Below, piece by piece: positions 49,907-59,064 of a stretch of 64,000 bases of DNA (within the stretch, counting starts at the first letter, position 1; each line of letters starts with the position of its first letter). A program made the position numbers and the translations under genes. A model generated the notes under the pieces. It saw only the letters and a program-made list of their open reading frames with translations, did no database searches and was not told the DNA's origin. This stretch comes from a virus: IMG/VR virus record IMGVR_UViG_3300042945_003354, positions 34,464 to 98,463 of that record. One strand, given 5' to 3'.

Positions 49907-49929
49907 CCCTTGCTTCCAGCCTAGATTGA

Positions 49930-50373
49930 TCAGGCCGTGCGCATGCTGGCGGTCCTGATGGTCGCGCCCTGCGTGATTGTCTGTCGTCCTGTGGAGAGGT
50001 TTGCAGTGAGCTGCTCGACGATGGCGCCGCTGAAGAACAGCGAGCCCTTGCCCTCGAACTGGCACTGCCCGCCTTGAATCTGGATGCTGGCTGTGTCGAT
50101 CTTGCCGCACGCGGCTTGCCAGTCGCGGAAGAATCCTTCGGAGCCGACGAGCGAGCCCATGGTGATGCTGCCTTGCGGGCGACCCGGCAGCCAGAAGATC
50201 TGCGTTGATCCCACCTGGGTGATCTCCTCGATCTGCTGCCTGTATGAGACGTCCACCGACTGAACGAGCGAGTTCTTGCCGCCGCCCGCCTTTACGGAGA
50301 TTCGGGCGAAGTCGGAGGACGCGATCTGTCCGCTGGTTTTGATGTTGTTGTCGTAGCTGAAGACATCCTTCAT
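49930..50373 (-). CDS. Tail tube protein
   Basis: A 147-residue, beta-rich protein starting MKDVFSYDNNIKTSGQIASS. The centre (VSYRQQIEEITQVGSTQIFW, then PQGSITMGSLVG) has the strand order and RPQGS-type turn of contractile-tail tube subunits. It directly follows the sheath gene, the standard order. Hexamers stack to form the inner tube. It is followed by a strong terminator, consistent with high expression. Confidence 0.8.
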   Translation of the reverse strand: MKDVFSYDNNIKTSGQIASSDFARISVKAGGGKNSLVQSVDVSYRQQIEEITQVGSTQIFWLPGRPQGSITMGSLVGSEGFFRDWQAACGKIDTASIQIQGGQCQFEGKGSLFFSGAIVEQLTANLSTGRQTITQGATIRTASMRTA

Positions 50374-50406
50374 GGTATGGTGTGGTGGTTGAGTTGCTGG
50401 CTGGGT

Positions 50407-53250
50407 TTAGGTATTGTCGGCGCTGGCGAGCACCTCGGCCACGCCCACGTCGATGTAGTGGTTGATGCCGTTGAGCGGCAGCGGCACGCGCAGCTTGACG
50501 TAGGTCATCAGCGTGTCGGCCAAGTCGCCGTCCTGGCGCACGGTCACTTCGCCTTCGTTGCCCTTCTCGTCGAAAAATGTCATCACGGGCGGTCCGATGT
50601 CGACGTTGGCGAGCTCGACCTGCGTGAAGTCGGTGGCCAGTGCCTTGAGCTTGTCGTCGATTTCCGCGATGGTGTCCGGAGTGGCATTGCGGCGTCCGAC
50701 ATAGCGCTTGAAGGCGTCCTTCTCAGCGTAGCCGAACTCGTCCACGATGACGCCGACGTTGTCCTCGTATGCCAGCGCGCCCTCTTCGGTGCCGGTGGTG
50801 AGCTGATGGCGGATGAAGACGTCGCCGCCTTCGGATTCCTGCGTGACGATGAAGGTGCCAGCCGATGCGACTCCGTCGAGATCCGCGGGGTCGAATGACG
50901 TGAACATGGACGGCGCGGCTTCCACGGAGGTCACTTCGGTCATCGTCAGGCCCTGCTGCGGCAACAGCGCGCAGCGGAGGCCGGCGATTTCGGCCGCCAG
51001 GAATTTGGCAGGAAGAACAACGGTGACGCCGTTCTCGGTGACAGTCGGATTGTCGCACCAGACGTTGCTGATGCGGCGCGAGCCGAGTTTCACACTGCGC
51101 GCCTGCACGTAAAGCGCAGTGTTAGCCGGCGTGTCCGCGCGCGTCAGGATGAGGTTCGAGTTCGACACCGTCAGCACATCCGCGGCATCAGTCAGCACTT
51201 CGAAGTCGGACAGCACTTCCAGAATTGTGTAAGTCTGCCCCACGGATTGCAGCGTGATCGTGGAGCCCACGTCCGTCGCTGCAAACTTCCACGCGCTGCG
51301 GAATGCCGCATCCAGAGTCACTACCGAGGATGCTAGGTCGCCGGTGCGGTAACCGCCGCCGGTGAGTGCGCCCCACTGGACGTAAGTGCCGGGTGAGTCG
51401 GTGCCGATGTAGGCACGCCGGAAGTTCTTGTTGAACTTGTTCGACATGGTCGTGCAGTGGTCGCGCAGCAACTCCATGACGGCTTCGCTGTCGGTCATGC
51501 CGGCGAGTGCGTAGACGCGGTCCGTAGTCTGGATCTTGCGCAGCGCTGTCGTGAAATCCGCCACGGTGTCGCCACCGGTGCGCAGCGCGTAGACCACGCG
51601 ATTCTGATTTCCGGTAAACGCTTCGAGCGTGCCGCGTCCGAGCCAGTTCTCGATGCTTGTCTCGCCGACCTTCGTGACGATATCCACGTCGCGGTTGATC
51701 TCGATCATTGTCTCCCCGGCGAGCGGGATCACCAGTGCCTTGAAGGACAGGTAGACGGATCCGTAGCCGCCGGCAAACAGGCTGAAGTCTGAGCCGTTGC
51801 GTCCTGTCGCGGTGCTCGGCAGTCCCAAGTCTGCGGCATAGTCCCAGTCTGCCGCGTTCGCAACGAGCGCAGCGTCAACGCCCGCTGTGTTGGTGTCGTC
51901 CAGCAGCCCGCTGTAGGGTTGGAACACCGTAGTGGAGGTGAACGTGATGCTACTCGCGCCGCCGGCCGCTGCGACTTCCGCAGACGGCACCGCGGGTCCG
52001 TCCAGCAGCAGGCCGTCGAATTCCGTGGTGGACGCCGCGGCTGCGACGCAGTCGATGTAGAAAATCTGACCCTTCGCGAAGCCGCCGATCGTTGTCGGGT
52101 TAAAAATCAACCCCGAGGTCCCGATGTCCAAAGCCGAGCCCGCGATGGCGTCCGTGTATGCCACTGTCGGGTCTCCGCCGGTCACGTCGTAGACTTCCAC
52201 GTCGATATCCGTGGCGCCGCGCTCCGTCACCTCGATCGCGTATCGGCGGTCCACGGTGCCCGTGTAGGTGCCGGTGACAGCGAGTTGTGTGTCGGTGTTT
52301 GGTGCGAACACTGGCTGCAGGATCACGCGGATTTTATTGCCGGCGACCATGGCGGATGCCTTCGTGAGAATCACGTCAGTCGCGCCTGCGTAGCCAGCGG
52401 TGGTCAGGTCGATGGAAAATTCAGTCCCGCCGCCGCCCGCCGCAGACGTCACCGGACTCGGCGTGGTGATGCCGGTCGCCAGGGAGGTGACATTGAACGT
52501 AGCGACGGTGTTGGCGCCGCCTACGACACAGGTGAAGTCCAGCACATCGCAGAGCTGGTAATCGCTGCCCACGAGATACACCTTGCCGGCGCCCTTGAGC
52601 ATCGCGACGTCGGTGGCGTGAATCGTCGGCGGTGTCACCACGTCCAGCCCGGATGTGGTGTTCGCGCTGACTTTGACCGCCGCCGCGGTGGCGAGGGCGA
52701 CCGGGTTCAGCAAGCCGACAGCCGTGTCGTCATACGAGGACGCCGTCACTTTGCCAAGAAGGCCGACCACCTTGCGGCGTGTCGTACCGGTGGGTGTGCC
52801 ACCATCCCAATCGCTGGAGATGATGTCGCCGATGCTGATCGGGCGCCCGTCCAGCCCGGTGTTCAGCGTGCCAGCGCCAGCGAGATCGTCAGCCGGACTG
52901 CGCAGGGTGCGGAAAGTGGTGTCGTTCTCGTCCAGCGTCCAACCGTTCGGTGCGCCGGTGAACGTGGCCACCAGAGCCTGCAGCCCGGAGCCATACAACG
53001 CCGCTGTGGCGTTCTGCGGCTTGAGCTCAGTCAAATCCAGCGCCACACCTTTCGTGTCAGTGTAGAGGTTGTCTGTCGCGCCGGCAGAATCGAAGTCGAG
53101 ATACGCACCGGAGAGATCGCGCCCGTCGTTGAGGTAAAGGTTGAACTGCGGACCGATGACGATTGGATTCCTGCGTGACGTGGTGCGCACAGCAGTCTGC
53201 CTCAGGATCTGAGTGATGGTGTCTTGAGGACGAACGTATGGAGTGATCAT
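50407..53250 (-). CDS. Tail sheath protein (large)
   Basis: A 947-residue protein. The C-terminal half is sheath-like: VVYALRTGGDTVADFTTALR, then YALAGMTDSEAVMELLRDHC, and a last domain RRNATPDTIAEIDDKLKALA. The start MITPYVRPQDTITQILRQ has the short linker used in sheath meshes. Typical sheaths are 400-660 residues; here several Gly/Thr-rich beta domains (about residues 150-450) make up the excess, probably surface decoration. Contracting the sheath drives the tube through the cell envelope. Confidence 0.8.
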   Translation of the reverse strand: MITPYVRPQDTITQILRQTAVRTTSRRNPIVIGPQFNLYLNDGRDLSGAYLDFDSAGATDNLYTDTKGVALDLTELKPQNATAALYGSGLQALVATFTGAPNGWTLDENDTTFRTLRSPADDLAGAGTLNTGLDGRPISIGDIISSDWDGGTPTGTTRRKVVGLLGKVTASSYDDTAVGLLNPVALATAAAVKVSANTTSGLDVVTPPTIHATDVAMLKGAGKVYLVGSDYQLCDVLDFTCVVGGANTVATFNVTSLATGITTPSPVTSAAGGGGTEFSIDLTTAGYAGATDVILTKASAMVAGNKIRVILQPVFAPNTDTQLAVTGTYTGTVDRRYAIEVTERGATDIDVEVYDVTGGDPTVAYTDAIAGSALDIGTSGLIFNPTTIGGFAKGQIFYIDCVAAAASTTEFDGLLLDGPAVPSAEVAAAGGASSITFTSTTVFQPYSGLLDDTNTAGVDAALVANAADWDYAADLGLPSTATGRNGSDFSLFAGGYGSVYLSFKALVIPLAGETMIEINRDVDIVTKVGETSIENWLGRGTLEAFTGNQNRVVYALRTGGDTVADFTTALRKIQTTDRVYALAGMTDSEAVMELLRDHCTTMSNKFNKNFRRAYIGTDSPGTYVQWGALTGGGYRTGDLASSVVTLDAAFRSAWKFAATDVGSTITLQSVGQTYTILEVLSDFEVLTDAADVLTVSNSNLILTRADTPANTALYVQARSVKLGSRRISNVWCDNPTVTENGVTVVLPAKFLAAEIAGLRCALLPQQGLTMTEVTSVEAAPSMFTSFDPADLDGVASAGTFIVTQESEGGDVFIRHQLTTGTEEGALAYEDNVGVIVDEFGYAEKDAFKRYVGRRNATPDTIAEIDDKLKALATDFTQVELANVDIGPPVMTFFDEKGNEGEVTVRQDGDLADTLMTYVKLRVPLPLNGINHYIDVGVAEVLASADNT

Positions 53251-53268
53251 GGATTGTCGGCTTGGTGG

Positions 53269-53937
53269 TTATTTCTCGGCGGTTAAAATTTGCGAAATCA
53301 TTCGAATGCGATGCGATTCCAAAGTGCGAGTGACGGCCATACTGTAGGTGATCCGCACGGCGATGGCAACTGTGTAATGGTCTTTCGGCGCAGGTTTCTT
53401 CTCCTTCGGTCGCTGCATACTCACGACTTCGAATCCGGTGGCGCCTCCGTTGCGCGCCATCACCGACCCCATGGCCAGCAGCACGCGTGCAGTCAGATCG
53501 GCCAAGTCGTAAGCGTCCGACGCGTTCTTGGCCATGTGATGCACCTCGTAGTCAGCAACGGCTTCCTTCGTCACATGCGACCCGGCCAGGTCCTGCGTAT
53601 TGCCTGCGTGATTGCCGATGCCGACCTTGTTGAAAGTTGCCTCGGCGAAGCCGATGAACACACCGGGATAATTGTCGGCTTTGCGATCGTCCGCGCTGTG
53701 CGTGAACTCCACCGCCAGCTTGGACTGCTTTTCGTCCGGATGCCACACGAAGCACTGCAGATGATCGAAGCCCATGTAGTTGGCGGACGACGCGTAGTGT
53801 CCACGCAGGAACAGCAGCAGCATACGCCGGAACGCATCCGCAGTGGGAGGTCCCGACAGGCAGTGCAGCAGCGACTCCGTCGTCTCGACTTCGTGCCCTG
53901 AGAATGAGCTGAGCAATTCGGATTGGCGATCGTTCAT
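53269..53937 (-). CDS. Tail terminator/neck protein
   Basis: A 222-residue protein located between the connectors and the sheath. The core AVEFTHSADDRKADNYPGVF, then EVHHMAKNASDAYDLADLTA and YTVAIAVRITYSMAVT, has the alpha/beta layout of tail-terminator proteins that cap the tube. No direct sequence family recognised. ATGA overlap with the upstream connector gene. Confidence 0.6.
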   Translation of the reverse strand: MNDRQSELLSSFSGHEVETTESLLHCLSGPPTADAFRRMLLLFLRGHYASSANYMGFDHLQCFVWHPDEKQSKLAVEFTHSADDRKADNYPGVFIGFAEATFNKVGIGNHAGNTQDLAGSHVTKEAVADYEVHHMAKNASDAYDLADLTARVLLAMGSVMARNGGATGFEVVSMQRPKEKKPAPKDHYTVAIAVRITYSMAVTRTLESHRIRMISQILTAEK

Positions 53938-54794
53938 GGGAGTGTGTCCGGCGTCCAGTGAGCAATGCGGCGATATGCCTTGGTGTCGATGACCGGCAGC
54001 GGAAACTGGTATCGCTCGTCCGACTGATTCAGGTGCTCGAGCGTCGCGTCGTAAGCGACCGGCAGCACACTGCGGAAGCGATACGGCTTGATCTCGTCGC
54101 TGATCAAGTAACGCACGTCTGTCGTGGGATCCACGAGCATGTGCCCGCGGGCCGGATGCGGAAATGCCATGAGCCGGGCAGAGACCCTGAGCGTGTCTGC
54201 CGGCGAGAATTCCTCCGGATCATCCTTCAGCCCCTCGCCGTGCGCCGTGATGCTCATCCACGTGAGCACCGGCCGGTAAAAGCCGCCCTGAAATGCCATG
54301 CCGTAGGAACGCAGCGCGGGGTCCTCGACCGCGCACTCGCCTCCCTCCTTCTTGCCGGTGTCCGGGTCTGTCGCCAAGGACGGCGTGCCGAACTCGCGCG
54401 GGATGCAGTGCCACACAGGGAACCCGTTCACGACTCTCATCTGCGTGAATTCCTGGTGGATCATGGCGCGGATGATGCCGTATTCGCGCCGCGTGATGTC
54501 GCCCATGATCTGGAACGGCTCGGACAAAAAATCGCCGACCGACGCGATCAGCAGCAGCCGGTAAAATCCCTCGGCCGAGCCTTTGTTCATGAACAGCGTC
54601 GCGTCCTGATACACTCCCACGCCGGAGGCAACGGGCGCGTCCGGATTGAGTTCTTTCCATGTCCCCTGCGTGCCGGTGGTCGAGAACGCGGCATACACGT
54701 TCCCCGCGGGCGCGTCGGACGCCATCTCCCAGGTGATCGCAGCGTTACGCGTTCCGTGGTTCGGATAAATGCGGACGTTGCGGAATACGCTCAT
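53934..54794 (-). CDS. Head-tail connector/neck protein
   Basis: A 286-residue protein starting MSVFRNVRIYPNHGTRNAAI. The N-terminal half is an Ig-like beta domain with GFYRLLLIASVGDFLSEPFQ. The second half has SARLMAFPHPARGHMLVDPT and DVRYLISDEIKPYRFRS, beta strands of the sort that form stopper or neck rings. ATGA overlaps both sides. Family not identified. Confidence 0.6.
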   Translation of the reverse strand: MSVFRNVRIYPNHGTRNAAITWEMASDAPAGNVYAAFSTTGTQGTWKELNPDAPVASGVGVYQDATLFMNKGSAEGFYRLLLIASVGDFLSEPFQIMGDITRREYGIIRAMIHQEFTQMRVVNGFPVWHCIPREFGTPSLATDPDTGKKEGGECAVEDPALRSYGMAFQGGFYRPVLTWMSITAHGEGLKDDPEEFSPADTLRVSARLMAFPHPARGHMLVDPTTDVRYLISDEIKPYRFRSVLPVAYDATLEHLNQSDERYQFPLPVIDTKAYRRIAHWTPDTLP

Positions 54795-55393
54795 TGCGAC
54801 TTAGGCAAGCCGAGGCTGTCGATGTGTTGCGCGGCCTGTTCGTATGGGTCAGATGACGTCTGCGCTGCGGTCGCGGCAGGCGCCCCTGTCGGAGCTGGCT
54901 TCTCACCCTCTCCCGTTAGATAGCCGCCAGCCATACCTCCGAACCCGGCAGTCATACCGCCGGCAAGGAGTTTACCGCCTACCCCGGCTCGCTCCACGGC
55001 TTTTCCGGTTTGCATGGCTTTGATCACGCGGGGAGTTGCATTGGCCGCAAGACGAGAAGCTCCTCCGAAGAAGCCTTTGGCGGTTGACGCGACGCCTGGC
55101 AGAAACGACAGCGCCCCCCATCCGAGGTTGCTGACGCCCGACCAGAAGTTGCCGTTCGAAAAATCCTTGACCGCCTTGTAGCCGTAGTAAGGGACGCCGG
55201 TGACAGGATTCGAACCGGCGGCTATATCCAGCGCCAACTCGCCAGTGTCACCCCATGTCCACCCTTTGCTGGGTGCGCCCGGCGCGACGGGCTGCGGCGC
55301 GCGGCCAGGCTGATACATCGGCGCGAACGGAAACGGCTCCGTGTTTGCGGCTTTCACCATCGGATCCAATAGAGCAAATGGCGTCGGTGTCAT
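54791..55393 (-). CDS. Virion-associated protein with a Gly-rich hydrophobic segment
   Basis: A 200-residue protein starting MTPTPFALLDPMVKAANTEP; the start is fixed by the ATGA overlap with the upstream stop. Gly/Ala-rich segments (GVGGKLLAGGMTAGFGGMAG) look able to enter a membrane, as in ejected internal proteins. A similar Gly-rich style recurs in the proteins at 55816 and 61745, suggesting a set of ejection proteins. Confidence 0.6.
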   Translation of the reverse strand: MTPTPFALLDPMVKAANTEPFPFAPMYQPGRAPQPVAPGAPSKGWTWGDTGELALDIAAGSNPVTGVPYYGYKAVKDFSNGNFWSGVSNLGWGALSFLPGVASTAKGFFGGASRLAANATPRVIKAMQTGKAVERAGVGGKLLAGGMTAGFGGMAGGYLTGEGEKPAPTGAPAATAAQTSSDPYEQAAQHIDSLGLPKSQ

Positions 55394-55812
55394 CCTACGG
55401 CCCCCCATGCGCCTTCGAGGTTGGCGGTGACCTTCAAGTTCGTTGCAGCTTCCATAAATTCCGCCTCCAGTTTGTCGCGCAGGCGTTCGAGGTTCCTGAG
55501 CAGCGATCCCTGCACGCTGGCGTTGACGCCGCCGGCAGCGTAATCGAAATCGTTGATGCTCACGTTGCCGTGCCACCGGCGGTAGAGCGCCCACGCGATA
55601 CCGTCGAAGAACACCGAGGAGTTGATCGGCAGTTTGTCCGACGTCACCTCGAAGCCCAGCGGTCGGATGGAGTTAAATTTTCGCGCACACTTGCTCATCG
55701 CCCACTCGATGTCAGGATCAGTGAACGCCAAGTCTGCGAGCACCAGGTGGTCCTCCGCCTGGCGATCCATCATGTCCTCTCGGACGTCAGCGATAGCGAT
55801 GTAGCTAGCCAT
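55390..55812 (-). CDS. Head-tail adaptor protein
   Basis: A 140-residue helical protein starting MASYIAIADVREDMMDRQAE. The helix-rich pattern with LADLAFTDPDIEWAMSKCAR and EAEFMEAATNLKV matches small adaptors that sit under the portal. Position between head and tail modules supports it. No direct family match seen. Confidence 0.6.
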   Translation of the reverse strand: MASYIAIADVREDMMDRQAEDHLVLADLAFTDPDIEWAMSKCARKFNSIRPLGFEVTSDKLPINSSVFFDGIAWALYRRWHGNVSINDFDYAAGGVNASVQGSLLRNLERLRDKLEAEFMEAATNLKVTANLEGAWGAVG

Positions 55813-55815
55813 GCG

Positions 55816-56898
55816 TCAGTAGGTCGGGAAGAAGTCCCTGGTCAGTTGCTCACCGGAGCGCGGCGGGTGAGTTCGCCCGGTGGCGCCACCGCGCAGCAGC
55901 TTGGCTCTGTCTCGCGCCAGCCTGGAGTTTAACTCGTGACGTGCGAGACTTTCCTGGAGCGGCCCGATCCGGCGGTCCATTCCGCGCTGCACAGCGCCTG
56001 AATCGGCGAAAGGACCACGCCAATCACCTTCGCTCGCGGCCGCGGCCCACCGCCTCGGCGCGGCCCACCACGCCGTGCGTTGGTTCTCCAGATCCGCCTT
56101 ACGCTTGGCGATCTGATCCATCATGCTTCGGCTGTGATCCTCCTGCATGTCCAGGCGGTCCACGGTCTTGTTGAATTTTTTATCGTAACCTTCGTGAGAC
56201 CGCTCAAGTTCCTTCAAGTCGTAGTAGTCGTTTGAGCCGGCCCGGATCGTTCCTCCGTCGAGCGCCTCGCGCAGTTTTGCCATGCGAGCGACAGAACTGT
56301 CGCGATTCTTGTTCATGTCGAAAATGCTAGGCTCGTGCTCGCCAAGGCGGTTCGCATACATCTTCTCGTATTCGCTCGAGCTGAGACCGCCGGGGGGCAG
56401 GAACGAGTCTGCGCCATATCCGCCATATCCGCCCGTCAGCATGTCGTCCTTGTTCCACCACTTGGTGCCTGCGTATGTGCCGCCAATACCTCCCGCGAGG
56501 AGGCCCATACCGCCGATGAACGGATGCTTGGTCAGGAACGAAGGTTTGACTTTTGACGGGCCGACCGCCGCCGCAGTCGCCCGACCCACGCCGCTCAGGG
56601 CGCCCCAGCCGGCTGTGGCGGCTGCCCGTGGCGCATCCCAAAGCACCGCTTTACCCAGGCGTCCCAGACCGCCCCAAAATGGACCTGCCGCCTTCTCCAT
56701 ATCCGCGTGCGGAATCAGCATCGCACGCATCTGCCCGGGGAACGAGGCAACCTTCGCCAGATATCCGACGGCGAATGCAGGCCGGGCATCTAGCTCCTGG
56801 TCGAGCGACTCGCGCTGCAACAGCTGCGCGGCGGCCTCCTTGCTTAGTCCGTTCTCGAAGCAAGTCGTCAAAAATGCAGTAACAAATCGCTGAGTCAT
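55816..56898 (-). CDS. Virion-associated protein with Gly-rich membrane-like segments
   Basis: A 360-residue protein starting MTQRFVTAFLTTCFENGLSK (an ATG at 56910, 12 bases upstream, is an alternative). The N-terminal helix carries KEAAAQLLQRESL. The middle HPFIGGMGLLAGGIGGTYAG looks membrane-active. The C-terminal half is a charged coiled coil (YDLKELERSHEGYDKKFNKT). This layout suggests a protein packed in the head and ejected with DNA. It is the first gene after the capsid terminator. Confidence 0.62.
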   Translation of the reverse strand: MTQRFVTAFLTTCFENGLSKEAAAQLLQRESLDQELDARPAFAVGYLAKVASFPGQMRAMLIPHADMEKAAGPFWGGLGRLGKAVLWDAPRAAATAGWGALSGVGRATAAAVGPSKVKPSFLTKHPFIGGMGLLAGGIGGTYAGTKWWNKDDMLTGGYGGYGADSFLPPGGLSSSEYEKMYANRLGEHEPSIFDMNKNRDSSVARMAKLREALDGGTIRAGSNDYYDLKELERSHEGYDKKFNKTVDRLDMQEDHSRSMMDQIAKRKADLENQRTAWWAAPRRWAAAASEGDWRGPFADSGAVQRGMDRRIGPLQESLARHELNSRLARDRAKLLRGGATGRTHPPRSGEQLTRDFFPTY

Positions 56899-56916
56899 GG
56901 GCTCTCTCATGTGGGA

Positions 56917-56945
56917 AGGCTACTTTGAAAATCGGCGCGTGGCAA
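56917..56945 (-). promoter_or_regulatory. Possible promoter after the capsid terminator
   Basis: TTGCCA (56940-56945), 17 bases, TAGCCT (56917-56922), read on the minus strand, lies between the capsid terminator and the next gene. The same -35 hexamer and spacing occur at 60244-60272. The -10 box is poor. Confidence 0.3.
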
Positions 56946-56975
56946 TGCGAAAGGAACTTCGACGCACAAAAAGAA

Positions 56976-57001
56976 AGCGCCGGCTGTTTCCAGCCGGCGC
57001 T
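56976..57001 (-). terminator. Strong terminator after the major capsid gene
   Basis: A perfect 11-bp stem (56976-56986 with 56991-57001) with loop TTTC and, on the minus strand, TTTCTTTTT after the stem. It lies 26 bases past the capsid stop, typical of a highly expressed gene. Confidence 0.92.
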
Positions 57002-57026
57002 CCTTGTTGAATGGTGGAGGCGATCC

Positions 57027-57995
57027 TTACGCGATGCCAGTCATCGTGTAGGTCAGCTTCTGCACGCCGAGGGTGTTGCCGATCGTGAGACCGACCTGCT
57101 CCTGGGCACGCATGCGGATGATGTCGTACTCCTTCTTGATGGTGACGGTGATGTCTTCGAGCATCAGCGCGTTGCCAAGGAATTCCTTGGGCGCGAACTG
57201 ATACATGACGCCGTTTGCGACGAGTCCGTTCTTGATGGTGCTGACGAACGGGACGCCGAACATCTCGAACTTCTCGAGGGCCTTGAGACCCTTGCGGGCC
57301 ACGTCCTGCGACAAGTCGCCGCCCATCTCCAAACGCTCCCAACCGAGAAACTCGTTGGCAGTGCGTTGATTGACGAGGACGACACCGATCGGCAGCTGGC
57401 GCTCAATGAGGTAGCTGACGGCGCGCTTCAGGCCCTTGCGGGAGAAGGTAGCGCTGGTCATCGTGACGTTCTGGTAGGCGCCCGGAGAGGCACTTTCCAC
57501 CGTCGCGTAGGCCGTGGCACCACCCACGATGCGGTCGATCTCCGTAAGGAACGAAGTGTCTTCCGCCGTGTGGATGTCACGCAGCATGTTGTCGTTGACG
57601 ATCTGCCGAAGGTCCGTCTTGTAGGTCCGGAGCTGGTTGATGTTCTTCGTCGCTTCCTCGGTCGTGATCACCGACAGGAGCACCACATACTTCTCCGCGC
57701 GATACGAGAAGGAGTTCGGGGTGTCGTTGTAGGGGATGACGCGAGCAGGCGGCGAGTCCGGTTCGAGTTCGTACCAAACTCCGGGGAGTTCCGAGTCCCC
57801 GAAATAATCGAGGTCCTCGTTGGTAATCATGTCGAATGACAGAATCGCGCGCTGGAAGCCCTCCTCCCGGATTTGTGTCCGGGTGGCCTTCGAGGTCGCG
57901 GTGGATGCTTTCTTCACAACGCCGTCGTCCGATGAGAGGACGTCGTCGATGAGTTGCTTCTTGATGAGCAGGTCTTTTGCAGCTTGTTCGTTCAT
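57027..57995 (-). CDS. Major capsid protein (HK97 fold)
   Basis: A 322-residue protein starting MNEQAAKDLLIKKQLIDDVL. An N-terminal helical arm precedes REEGFQRAILSFDMITNEDL. A spine-helix region (LRTYKTDLRQIVNDNMLRDI) and a C-terminal A-domain with FEMFGVPFVSTIKNGLVAN and a final YDIIRMRAQEQVGLTIG strand follow, as in related phage capsid proteins. The position after decoration, scaffold-like and protease genes fits. The gene has its own strong terminator and few rare-looking codons, consistent with high expression. Confidence 0.85.
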   Translation of the reverse strand: MNEQAAKDLLIKKQLIDDVLSSDDGVVKKASTATSKATRTQIREEGFQRAILSFDMITNEDLDYFGDSELPGVWYELEPDSPPARVIPYNDTPNSFSYRAEKYVVLLSVITTEEATKNINQLRTYKTDLRQIVNDNMLRDIHTAEDTSFLTEIDRIVGGATAYATVESASPGAYQNVTMTSATFSRKGLKRAVSYLIERQLPIGVVLVNQRTANEFLGWERLEMGGDLSQDVARKGLKALEKFEMFGVPFVSTIKNGLVANGVMYQFAPKEFLGNALMLEDITVTIKKEYDIIRMRAQEQVGLTIGNTLGVQKLTYTMTGIA

Positions 57996-58017
57996 GGTCG
58001 TTTGTTACCGGTTAGAG

Positions 58018-58587
58018 TTAGGCTGCTTTGATCTGTCCATGGCGGGCCGTCTTGAACTGGAGCACTTCGGCGTCTGCTGCTGTCGCCGTAGGCAAAGTCT
58101 TGCCCACATACGGGAGCGAAGCATCCGAGCCCGTGCCGATCTTGGTCACGTAGCCGATGATGTAGTCGCCCTCGGTCGCGTGCGTCACGAGGCCGCCGAC
58201 CTTGATGGCGAGGGGCTCGTTCAACACGTAAGCGCCGCCGCTCTTGTCGAAATATCCAGTTTGGACTTCGTAATCGTCGGAGCAATCAAGCCCAACGATT
58301 CCGCCGGCCGCCTGCACGTCGTGAGAATCCTGGTCGTGGGTGGCGATAAAGACGGACAGGGCTTCGACGACTGCATCAGCGTCGACTCCCTTACGGAACG
58401 CGCCGGCGGTCGAAACCGCGTTGACGAGTCCTGTGTCCTTCACTATCACCATTCCAGACCGGATCGCTTCACCGTCGATAGGCGGGGCGAGAGACGACAA
58501 CTTGACAGGTTCCGTGGGTTGATTCCCGCGGATGATCTGTAGGGGCACTCGATCGCGCGAATAGCGCCGATTAGTTCCGTATAACAT
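58018..58587 (-). CDS. Head decoration protein
   Basis: A 189-residue, beta-rich protein starting MLYGTNRRYSRDRVPLQIIR. The core SGMVIVKDTGLVNAVSTAGA and HDQDSHDVQAAGGIVG, then EGDYIIGYVTKIGTG, resembles the beta-sandwich of capsid cement proteins encoded next to the major capsid gene. It lies 22 bases upstream of the capsid start. The call is by position and fold style. Confidence 0.65.
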   Translation of the reverse strand: MLYGTNRRYSRDRVPLQIIRGNQPTEPVKLSSLAPPIDGEAIRSGMVIVKDTGLVNAVSTAGAFRKGVDADAVVEALSVFIATHDQDSHDVQAAGGIVGLDCSDDYEVQTGYFDKSGGAYVLNEPLAIKVGGLVTHATEGDYIIGYVTKIGTGSDASLPYVGKTLPTATAADAEVLQFKTARHGQIKAA

Positions 58588-58626
58588 GTTGTTGTTTCAG
58601 GTATGTGGTGTTTTTGATCCGGCACC

Positions 58627-59040
58627 TTAGCCAAGACCAGCCTCAGTGCAGCACCGTTCCCAAAGGTCGGTTCTGCTTTCGGATGATCCGGCTTCAGTCC
58701 GGGTTGCGGCTGGCTTATCGACCAGGTCCCCGTCCTTGCCGAACAAGTCGACGTAGAGCGGAAACACGGCCCTGGAGGCCAGCTTCTCCAGAAACTCGAG
58801 CAGTTCAGCAGGGCCGGCCTGCTCGAGAGATTTTGCGAGGTCCTTTCCAGTGTTGTCCTGGAAGGCGCCTGTCTTCATGAGTTCCTTGGCGACTGCAGCG
58901 CAGCGAACGGACGCCACTTTCACCAGGGTCACTGGCTCGGGGCGGCGGTGCGCGAGTTCTGCAGATTTCACGGCTGTTTCAGCGAGGTCGATGGCATCAT
59001 CGATCACACTGAGCATCTCCGTGAACGCCTTGTTGTTCAT
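58627..59040 (-). CDS. Small helical head-module protein
   Basis: A 137-residue helical protein starting MNNKAFTEMLSVIDDAIDLA. It ends in an acidic, disordered tail. A short all-helical protein between the scaffold-like and decoration genes could be a scaffold or capsid-assembly helper. No family recognised. Confidence 0.6.
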   Translation of the reverse strand: MNNKAFTEMLSVIDDAIDLAETAVKSAELAHRRPEPVTLVKVASVRCAAVAKELMKTGAFQDNTGKDLAKSLEQAGPAELLEFLEKLASRAVFPLYVDLFGKDGDLVDKPAATRTEAGSSESRTDLWERCCTEAGLG

Positions 59041-59064
59041 GTCGTAAATGAGTTGCGAATGGGT

